Assembly: GCA_017860375.1 (NCBI GenBank)
Contig: JAGDMB010000177.1
Location: forward strand, 1 to 5,795
Length of the DNA stretch: 5,795 nt
Origin: Bacteroidota bacterium
GTDB lineage: Bacteria > Bacteroidota > Bacteroidia > Bacteroidales > UBA10428
Direction: 5' to 3'
Shown here: positions 1-4,639 of the stretch, in pieces
Layout of the letters: every line of letters starts with the position of its first letter
Numbering within the stretch: the first letter of the stretch is position 1
Position numbers and translations under genes: made by a program
Notes under the pieces: model-generated
Database searches by the model: none
Told to the model about the DNA's origin: nothing
The model's input: only the letters and a program-made list of their open reading frames with translations

Positions 1-236
1 TCGTTAAGGTATTTTTCGAAAGCATACCCGTCGAATTTATTCAGGCCGTACTGGGTTCCAAACCAGATAAATCCTTCCGTATCCTGGAAAATGCATATTA
101 TTACGCTTTGGGATATGCCCTCCTTTACCGAATAATGTTTAAAGTTGACCTGTTGGGCAGAAGCCGGAATTCCTAAGAAAAGGAAAGAGATATTCAAGAA
201 GAGCCAAAAAGGCATTTCCTTTCTCAAGCGACTCAT
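1..236 (-). CDS. Two-component regulator propeller protein (likely hybrid sensor), N-terminus only
   Basis: The frame is open from an ATG at 236 to the window edge, giving the first 78 residues of a longer protein. Residues 1-27 look like a signal peptide: a basic start, a hydrophobic core WLFLNISFLFLGIP, then ASA before the likely cleavage site. After it comes HYSVKEGISQ, then FQDTEGFIWFGTQYGLNKFDGYAF at about 50-73. This is the repeat signature of the two-component regulator propeller (Reg_prop), in which D, G, IWFGT and the DG pair are typical. In Bacteroidota such proteins are usually very long hybrid two-component sensors with a periplasmic propeller that detects glycan pieces, followed by kinase, receiver and AraC-type domains; none of those can be seen here. 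In-frame ATGs at 254 and 215 are alternative starts; 236 gives the best signal peptide. It lies 184 bp downstream of the GH43 gene on the same strand, so it may control that locus. A propeller protein without a kinase cannot be excluded. Confidence 0.87.
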   Translation of the reverse strand, partial: MSRLRKEMPFWLFLNISFLFLGIPASAQQVNFKHYSVKEGISQSVIICIFQDTEGFIWFGTQYGLNKFDGYAFEKYLN

Positions 237-308
237 TTGCGTAAGAAATGGCATGAAAGTATGCAAATAAAATTGTGTAATGATTGGCTTTTCTATTATA
301 ATCACACA

Positions 309-316
309 CAAAAATA
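309..316 (-). promoter_or_regulatory. Possible Bacteroidota -7 element upstream of the propeller sensor
   Basis: Read on the minus strand, this octamer is TATTTTTG, a full match to the Bacteroidota -7 consensus TAnnTTTG. It lies 55 bp before the possible start at 254 and 73 bp before the one at 236. No TTTG is found 19-21 bp further upstream, so only half of the promoter is visible. The region is AT-rich and a chance match is quite possible. Otherwise 237-420 holds no gene that I can see. Confidence 0.28.
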
Positions 317-420
317 ACCATAAATTTCATACCCTTCCCTTGAATTGGTAAGGAAACCTTAATTAACAGAAACGGATGGCCGATCGGTTCCCTGAAAGGG
401 TACAGTATTAAAACGCAAAG

Positions 421-1764
421 TTATTTAAACTGAAACCAGTCCACTCTCATCCCATTCATGTTATTTCCATAAAACTTCAGCCATAAAGCGTGCACTCCTG
501 TTACCTCCTTAATTTCGGAAGTCAGTTCAATCCAATCCATTTCCCCCTTTTTGACCGGAATATCAATTGCTGCGATTGACTCTCCCCAGGAATGATCAAT
601 GGCAAACTCGATCCGCGCTCCCTCGATGCCGGGAGCCACTCTTATCAGAACACTATCCACACCCCCGCCGAAATCAATATATTTATAGGCAGCCTTGTCA
701 TCATTCATCATCAGGGCAAGTTCTTCTTTATCTTTGTCAAACGCACGGATCCTTACATTTCCAAAAAGCAGACATGCTCTTTCAGCTTCCATCCTGTCAA
801 TGGCACTGATCGGTTTACCGGCACCCTGTGTGGTCATTTCCACTTCATTAATGGTTCCATCTGCATTAAAATAAATGGGTTCGATACAGGCTTTACGCAT
901 AGTAACGCTCCCATGTGTCGAACGATGGTAAAATACATACCACTGATCATTCATCTCTGCGATGGAACCATGATTATTCCAAACGGCCGGATCACAATGG
1001 TCATTGTCAATGATTACACCCCTGTATGTATAAGGTCCCATGGGTGAATTACTGGTTGCGTACCCAATGCAGGTTGGCCGGTTCGCCCTTCCAATGTGGG
1101 CATAAATGAAATAATAAATTCCATTTCGTTTTACCAGGAAACCTCCTTCGTGGAAAAAATGCTCGCTTTCGGTCAGAATACTATCCCGGATAGTGGATTC
1201 ATCAATTTCCTGCATGTTGGATTTCAATTTGGCCATTTTGGCAGTGAATTGTCCCCACAGATAATAGGCCTGGCCATCATCGTCGATGAATACACAGGGA
1301 TCAATCTGATTCACTTTTTCCGGATTTATAGCTTTTCCGGATGCAAAAGGACCCAGGGGAGAGTTGCTTGCTGCCACTCCTTCCGTATTATCCTGGTTCG
1401 CAAGGCAATAATACAGGTAATATTGTCCGTCTTTATACATGCAATCGGGTGCATACAGAAGATGATCAGAATAGGCAACCTTGTCTTCAGAACCCCTGGA
1501 AGCAAAAACATTCTCCGCGATTTCCCAGTGGATCAAGTCAGCAGAGAAGAGGACATCATGTGTATAAGAACAATAATATTCCGGGCTCTCATCCCTTGAA
1601 CCATACACGTAAATCTTTCCATCCTTCCAGACATGGGCGGCAGGATCCGCAAAGTATAGGCCCGGTGGAACAATAGGATTCTGGGAATAAACCGGGTTTC
1701 CTCCGGAGAGAAGGACAGAGATTAAAATGAATCCTGTTAATTTTACTGCAAGTTCGGTTAGCAT
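421..1764 (-). CDS. Secreted glycoside hydrolase family 43 with C-terminal CBM6-like module
   Basis: This 447-residue protein is a probable arabinofuranosidase, xylosidase or related enzyme acting on plant or algal glycans outside the cytoplasm. Residues 1-28 form a signal peptide (hydrophobic GFILISVLLS, then VYSQ). The five-bladed GH43 domain covers about 30-320. Its three acidic catalytic positions are visible: D40 in FADPAAHVW (base), D155 in QIDPCVFIDDDG (pKa modulator) and E206 in FHEGGFLVKRNG (acid). The NHGSI histidine at 265 fits the residue that orders the active site. A jelly-roll CBM6-like domain covers about 323-447: MEAERA at the front, YIDFGGGVDSVLIRVA in the middle and VDWFQFK at the end. 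The ATG at 1764 was chosen because it gives the signal peptide; the frame stays open upstream only because it runs into a transposase remnant. The exact substrate and GH43 subfamily cannot be told by eye. The neighbouring propeller sensor suggests a glycan-use locus. Confidence 0.9.
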   Translation of the reverse strand: MLTELAVKLTGFILISVLLSGGNPVYSQNPIVPPGLYFADPAAHVWKDGKIYVYGSRDESPEYYCSYTHDVLFSADLIHWEIAENVFASRGSEDKVAYSDHLLYAPDCMYKDGQYYLYYCLANQDNTEGVAASNSPLGPFASGKAINPEKVNQIDPCVFIDDDGQAYYLWGQFTAKMAKLKSNMQEIDESTIRDSILTESEHFFHEGGFLVKRNGIYYFIYAHIGRANRPTCIGYATSNSPMGPYTYRGVIIDNDHCDPAVWNNHGSIAEMNDQWYVFYHRSTHGSVTMRKACIEPIYFNADGTINEVEMTTQGAGKPISAIDRMEAERACLLFGNVRIRAFDKDKEELALMMNDDKAAYKYIDFGGGVDSVLIRVAPGIEGARIEFAIDHSWGESIAAIDIPVKKGEMDWIELTSEIKEVTGVHALWLKFYGNNMNGMRVDWFQFK

Positions 1765-1884
1765 AAAATAAGTCAAATTAGTGTTGTGCAATTTATAGAA
1801 TTCTTTAATAAGGAAATTTATTTTCAATTTTACTTTACTTGCAACAGGATTAATCAGGATCAACTTTTTCCAAAATTCCAGCGT

Positions 1885-2172
1885 ATTATTAAATTTCTTC
1901 CTGTTCCCCATAACACGAATCACCTTGGTCCGGAATGACCAGCAAGTTTCACAGCGCAATGAAATTAACCTGGATAATTCATCGGTAGTCAGACTTTTAC
2001 CGGAACTTATCAAGGACAAAAGGTAAAACGCCTTTACAATGGGAAACTTAACCTGAAAGAAAATGGTGTGATCGGTGACTGTTTCCCGATACCCGCAATT
2101 TTTGCATCGCCTGAAGCAGCCTCTTTCATTCCTATTTAGAAATGGATATTTTCCTTCAGGTGAGGTTAAAAA
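1885..2172 (-). pseudogene. IS1595/ISXO2-like transposase remnant (half zinc ribbon plus HTH)
   Basis: The minus-strand frame after the TGA at 2175-2173 reads as the front part of an IS1595-type transposase. It contains the second half of a zinc ribbon (RRCKNCGYRETVTDHTIF), then the typical KFPIVKAFYLLSLISSGKSLTTDELSRLI and a helix-turn-helix ending in CETCWSFRTKVIRVM. Members of this family carry an earlier CPxC knuckle and, after the HTH, a DDE-type domain beginning near VEVDE. Both are missing here. No in-frame ATG precedes the ribbon, and the sequence after about 1885 becomes AT-rich and unlike protein. I therefore read it as a broken, partly deleted insertion sequence. It continues in frame without a stop into the GH43 gene, which makes a spurious long ORF. 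I did not find inverted terminal repeats. A small domesticated DNA-binding protein is a weaker alternative. Confidence 0.72.
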
Positions 2173-2264
2173 TCAATTTAATTCTTTTTTTCGTAAAAAA
2201 ACTTCTATATTATAGGCACCATAAATGATTATTACATAATCAATCAAATCACAACCATTTGCGT

Positions 2265-2603
2265 ATGGAAAAACTTATAGCCTGCTGTGGCTTAAACTGC
2301 GAAGCCTGCGATGCACGTGTTGCAACCCTTCAAGACAGCGATGAACTGAGAAAAGCAACCGCCGAGACCTGGAAAAAAATGTACAATGCTCCGGAGATCC
2401 CTTTTGAAGCAATCAATTGTACCGGATGCCGCATGGAAGGTGTAAAATTCTCCCATTGCACGGTATGTGAAATCCGGAATTGTGTGCAGAAAAAAGGATA
2501 CGAAACCTGCGGTGACTGTGCTGAGATGGTAAGTTGTGCAATTGTTGCCATGGTGCACAAACATGTGCCGGAGGCCATCGAAAACCTGAAGCGGTTGAAC
2601 TGA
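2265..2603 (+). CDS. DUF3795 family cysteine-rich protein
   Basis: This 112-residue cytosolic protein has 12 cysteines (C7, C8, C12, C15, C52, C55, C65, C68, C73, C82, C85, C91). The order CGLNCEAC, CTGC, CTVCEIRNC and CGDCAEM-SC is the DUF3795 pattern, which is found widely in Bacteroidota, clostridia and archaea. The paired CxxC motifs imply zinc or iron-sulfur binding, but the biochemical role of the family is not established and I do not assign one. No signal peptide or membrane segment is visible. The start is the ATG at 2265; a TTG two codons earlier is in frame but less likely, and MEKLIACCGLNC begins like the family. It is transcribed in the same direction as the ars operon, but a 179-bp gap with its own promoter separates them, so it is probably an independent gene. 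Confidence 0.85.
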   Translation: MEKLIACCGLNCEACDARVATLQDSDELRKATAETWKKMYNAPEIPFEAINCTGCRMEGVKFSHCTVCEIRNCVQKKGYETCGDCAEMVSCAIVAMVHKHVPEAIENLKRLN

Positions 2604-2734
2604 GTCCCATAAGCACGGCCTGTTTGTAACTCCTTAGAAGATCCTGTTCGTGGCTTTTGTCCTGGAACACCCGAACCAGGCATACCACAACAAGCAGTAT
2701 TTGATGCAGATTGACAATTTAAAATAATTTGTGG

Positions 2735-2765
2735 TTTGTGCATTTTAAAAAAATTGATAAATTTG
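2735..2765 (+). promoter_or_regulatory. Bacteroidota sigma-ABfr-type promoter of the ars operon
   Basis: A TTTG (-33 element) at 2735-2738 is followed by exactly 19 bp and then TAAATTTG at 2758-2765, a perfect match to the -7 consensus TAnnTTTG. The spacing is within the normal range. Transcription should begin at about 2769-2773, leaving a leader of only about 10-14 nt before the arsR ATG at 2783. The last base of the -7 element is already part of the palindromic operator, so a bound repressor would block polymerase. The rest of the 2604-2782 gap shows no gene. Confidence 0.75.
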
Positions 2766-2783
2766 TTCGTAAAATTACGAACA
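2764..2783 (+). promoter_or_regulatory. Palindromic operator O1, probable ArsR binding site
   Basis: This is a perfect inverted repeat with 9-bp arms (TGTTCGTAA and TTACGAACA) around a 2-bp AA centre. Its core is GTTCG-N8-CGAAC at 2765-2782. It overlaps the end of the -7 element, the predicted transcription start and the first base of the arsR start codon, which is where an autoregulating ArsR/SmtB repressor would bind. The same GTTCG-N8-CGAAC form recurs at 3106-3123. Binding by this ArsR is inferred from position and symmetry. Confidence 0.8.
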
Positions 2784-3088
2784 TGAATAAAACCGGCAAG
2801 GAAAGGTTCACCAAGGAACAGAAGAAAATTGCCCGCTATGCCAAAGCCATGGGGCATCCGGTTCGCATGTATGTACTGGAACTCCTTTCAAAGCAAAGCT
2901 GTTGTTACAGCGGCGATCTAAGTGAAATTCTGCCCATTGCCAAATCAACCCTTTCACAGCATCTTAAGGAATTGAAAGAAGCAGGTTTAATCCAGGGCGA
3001 GATTGAGGCTCCCAAGGTCAGGTATTGCCTGAACAGGGAAAACTGGAAAGAGGCAAAAAAACTGTTTATAGCTGTTTTTATTGCGTGA
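2783..3088 (+). CDS. arsR: ArsR/SmtB-family winged-helix metalloregulator
   Basis: This 101-residue repressor very probably controls the downstream operon and releases DNA when it binds trivalent arsenic or another thiophilic metal. The winged helix is clear: AKAMGHPVRMYVLELL (about 20-35), then the recognition helix AKSTLSQHLKELKEAGLI (53-70) and a wing with GEIEAPKVRYCLN (72-84). Candidate ligands are C40 and C41 in QSCCYSGDL, at the same place as the ELCVCDL site of classical ArsR, and C82 after the wing. The arrangement is CC rather than CxC, so the third ligand may be C82. The start is the ATG at 2783; the frame opens earlier at a TTG (2729), but that would place the start upstream of the promoter. 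The ATG lies at the edge of the palindrome, implying autoregulation. The thioredoxin gene follows after 68 bp. Confidence 0.9.
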   Translation: MNKTGKERFTKEQKKIARYAKAMGHPVRMYVLELLSKQSCCYSGDLSEILPIAKSTLSQHLKELKEAGLIQGEIEAPKVRYCLNRENWKEAKKLFIAVFIA

Positions 3089-3103
3089 CTTTTTTTGTAC
3101 TAT

Positions 3104-3125
3104 TAGTTCGGTATTAGTCGAACTA
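3104..3125 (+). promoter_or_regulatory. Second palindromic site O2 between arsR and the thioredoxin gene
   Basis: This inverted repeat has 7-bp arms, TAGTTCG and CGAACTA, around 8 bp. Its core, GTTCG-N8-CGAAC at 3106-3123, has the same ends and spacing as the site over the arsR promoter, although its centre (GTATTAGT) is not symmetrical. A TTTG at 3094-3097 could be a -33 element, but I find no matching TAnnTTTG, so a separate promoter here is not shown. It may be a second ArsR site controlling read-through or an internal promoter into the thioredoxin-arsFG genes. Confidence 0.62.
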
Positions 3126-3156
3126 CGAATTGCATGACTGTAAAATATATAAGACA

Positions 3157-3396
3157 ATGGAAATAAAAGTATTGGGGACGGGTTGCCCGCGATGCAAGGC
3201 ACTTGAGAAAACCACACGGGATGTGGTGGCTGAAATGGGTATTGAAGCAACCATTGAAAAGGAAGAAGACATCGTGAAAATCATAGGGTATGGGATCATG
3301 CATACTCCTGCACTGGTGATCAACGGCAAGGTCGTGCTGAGCGGACGTGTTCCATCTGCCTCTGAAATTAAGGAAGCAATACATAAAAATCAATAA
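3157..3396 (+). CDS. Small redox-active disulfide thioredoxin (TM0996/MTH895 type)
   Basis: This 79-residue protein is a minimal thioredoxin-fold protein of the glutaredoxin-like TM0996/MTH895 group. The redox pair is C10 and C13 in GTGCPRCKAL. The conserved cis-proline region is MHTPALVINGKVV, followed by SGRVPSASEIKEAI at the C-terminal helix. There is no signal peptide, so it acts in the cytosol. It would pass electrons to or from a disulfide partner; in this operon the obvious partner is the membrane protein ArsG, whose cysteines could accept them. By position it could be the counterpart of ArsE in the arsEFG gene set, but I cannot confirm that by eye. The start is the ATG at 3157, which begins directly with the beta strand MEIKVLGTG; an upstream TTG at 3130 is less likely. 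The ArsF gene follows after 12 bp. Confidence 0.88.
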   Translation: MEIKVLGTGCPRCKALEKTTRDVVAEMGIEATIEKEEDIVKIIGYGIMHTPALVINGKVVLSGRVPSASEIKEAIHKNQ

Positions 3397-3408
3397 ACGA
3401 AACAACGT

Positions 3409-3825
3409 ATGAAAACAATCAGACTTTTGCTGGCTATTGCCCTGTTCATCCCTTTTGCTGCCTGCAGTGCGCAGACAGAAAAAAAAGATGCGAATGCAGC
3501 TTCATCCGATAAGATCGAAGCTTTCTATTTTCATTTTACCGCCCGTTGCATGACCTGCAAAACCGTTGAAGCACAAGCCAAACTGGATATCGAGACCCTT
3601 TATCCCGAACTGGTGAAGCAGGGCAAAATCCTTTTCAGTTCTGTCAACCTCGATGATGCTTCCAGCAAAGAGATTGCTGAAAAGTTACAGATCTCGGGTC
3701 AAACGCTTTTGCTGGTGAAGGGAAATCAGAAAATTAACATTACAAACGAAGGCTTTATGTATGCCGTGCACCAGCCGGAAAAGTTCAAAGCGATAATCAA
3801 AGAAAAAATCGACGGATTGCTCTGA
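3409..3825 (+). CDS. arsF: ArsF-family thioredoxin-like lipoprotein (nitrophenyl compound nitroreductase subunit family)
   Basis: This 138-residue exported protein begins with a lipoprotein signal peptide: MKTIRLLLAIALFIPFAAC, with lipidation cysteine C19. A short polar linker follows, then a thioredoxin-like domain at about 34-138. The redox pair is C47 and C50 in HFTARCMTCKTVEAQA. Later parts, ELVKQGKILFSSVNLDD and the long ISGQTLLLVKGNQKINITNEGFMYA, are typical of the family that databases name ArsF, nitrophenyl compound nitroreductase subunit. I see no flavin-binding nitroreductase domain, so the visible chemistry is dithiol-disulfide exchange on the outer face of the inner membrane or in the outer membrane. 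The gene ends 5 bp before arsG, a near-certain sign of translational linkage. A role in reducing aromatic arsenicals rests on the family name; a role as the periplasmic end of a thiol relay is my inference. Confidence 0.84.
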   Translation: MKTIRLLLAIALFIPFAACSAQTEKKDANAASSDKIEAFYFHFTARCMTCKTVEAQAKLDIETLYPELVKQGKILFSSVNLDDASSKEIAEKLQISGQTLLLVKGNQKINITNEGFMYAVHQPEKFKAIIKEKIDGLL

Positions 3826-3830
3826 TTTTT

Positions 3831-4529
3831 ATGGAGTTTTTGACGAATCTTCTTGAAAGCAGCACCATGCCATGGCTCTCTGCCATGGTGCTGGGTTTCA
3901 TGACCGCCATCAGTCCCTGTCCCCTTGCAACCAATATCACTGCAATCGGATACATCAGCAAAGACCTTGAAAACCGTAACCGTGTTTTTATCAACGGACT
4001 GTTATATACGCTTGGCCGTGCGGTTACTTACACCGTCATTGCACTGGTGATTTACCTGGGTGTCGACCAGTTCAAATTCTCCGGTTTTTTTCAGCGTTAC
4101 GGGGAAAAATTCCTCGGGCCGTTGCTTATCATCATTGGCCTGTTTATGCTCGATCTCATCAAAATAAAATTTCCGGGAATGAACCGTCTTACTTCCAGGA
4201 TGCAGAAAAAAACCCGGTGGGGTTACCTTGACGCAGTATTGCTTGGACTGGTATTTGCCCTTGCATTTTGTCCTTACAGCGGCGTGCTGTATTTTGGTAT
4301 GCTGGTGCCCATGACGGTTGCCAGTGCATCGGGACTTTTTCTGCCCGTTGTATTTGCCATAGCCACTGGAATTCCTGTGATCATTTTTGCCTGGATACTG
4401 GCCTATGCCGTATCGGGCATCGGTGGTGTCTATAAAAAAGTGAAGGCTTTTGAGATCTGGTTTCGCCGTGTTGTGGCCGTGTTGTTCATCGGTGTAGGCA
4501 TTTATTACATTTTCAGGGCAACCCTGTAA
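3831..4529 (+). CDS. arsG: ArsG-family CcdA/DsbD-like membrane protein (aromatic arsenical efflux family)
   Basis: This 232-residue inner-membrane protein has about six membrane segments (roughly 13-40, 54-77, 94-111, 134-160, 168-196 and 211-229). It resembles the CcdA/DsbD transmembrane family. A single cysteine in the first segment (C30, in FMTAISPCPLATN) and one in the fourth (C147, in ALAFCPYSGVLYFG), both beside proline, are the pair that CcdA and DsbD use to move electrons across the membrane. Databases name close relatives ArsG, an efflux permease for aromatic amino-arsenicals, so two readings exist: a transporter, or an electron conduit serving ArsF. The cysteine positions and a thioredoxin gene on each side of the membrane favour the conduit, but the sequence cannot decide. 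The start ATG lies 5 bp after the arsF stop. A loop with KKTR at about 126-129 fits a cytosolic side. Confidence 0.82.
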   Translation: MEFLTNLLESSTMPWLSAMVLGFMTAISPCPLATNITAIGYISKDLENRNRVFINGLLYTLGRAVTYTVIALVIYLGVDQFKFSGFFQRYGEKFLGPLLIIIGLFMLDLIKIKFPGMNRLTSRMQKKTRWGYLDAVLLGLVFALAFCPYSGVLYFGMLVPMTVASASGLFLPVVFAIATGIPVIIFAWILAYAVSGIGGVYKKVKAFEIWFRRVVAVLFIGVGIYYIFRATL

Positions 4530-4563
4530 CCCTTCCCCGATTCAAATAATCATGGTCCACTAC

Positions 4564-4634
4564 CAATCTGTAAACCTGTCAACCCGTAAATCTTCAAACG
4601 TTTAAATCTTCAAACCCTCAAACTTTCAAATCCT
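4564..4634 (+). repeat. Degenerate C/A-rich short tandem repeats between arsG and the permease
   Basis: The 110-bp gap holds repeated units ending in CAAAC or CAACC. The 13-mer TAAATCTTCAAAC occurs exactly twice, at 4587-4599 and 4603-4615, a 16-bp step, with weaker copies on both sides (TGTAAACC, CCTCAAAC, TTTCAAATC). Similar degenerate runs occur between Bacteroidales genes. No hairpin terminator or TAnnTTTG promoter is visible, so the permease is probably read from the upstream operon. Function unknown. Confidence 0.6.
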
Positions 4635-4639
4635 ATTCT

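Noticed and set aside
139..330. A 63-codon minus-strand frame overlapping the sensor start
   Set aside because: It is a shifted frame of the same strand; the correct frame carries the signal peptide and propeller motif.
349..400. Small hairpins TAAGG-AAA-CCTTA (349-361) and CCCT-GAA-AGGG (390-400) as a GH43 terminator
   Set aside because: The stems are only 4-5 bp and no T-run follows on the minus strand, so a terminator cannot be supported.
592..1599. Two long plus-strand open frames (592-1047 and 1096-1599) opposite the GH43 gene
   Set aside because: They lie antisense to a gene with clear catalytic motifs, have no recognisable domain, and are explained by the codon pattern of the opposite strand.
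1765..1884. A GH43 promoter in the AT-rich stretch just upstream of its start
   Set aside because: The closest match (TAATTTG on the minus strand) is one base short of TAnnTTTG and has no properly spaced TTTG.
2646..2676. A further GTTCG (2646-2650) and CGAAC (2672-2676) pair that could be a third ArsR site
   Set aside because: The half-sites are 21 bp apart rather than 8, and lie well upstream of the promoter; a chance pair is more likely.
2330..2857. A 175-codon minus-strand frame across the DUF3795 gene and the arsR promoter
   Set aside because: It overlaps DUF3795, the promoter and arsR in antisense and shows no domain-like sequence.
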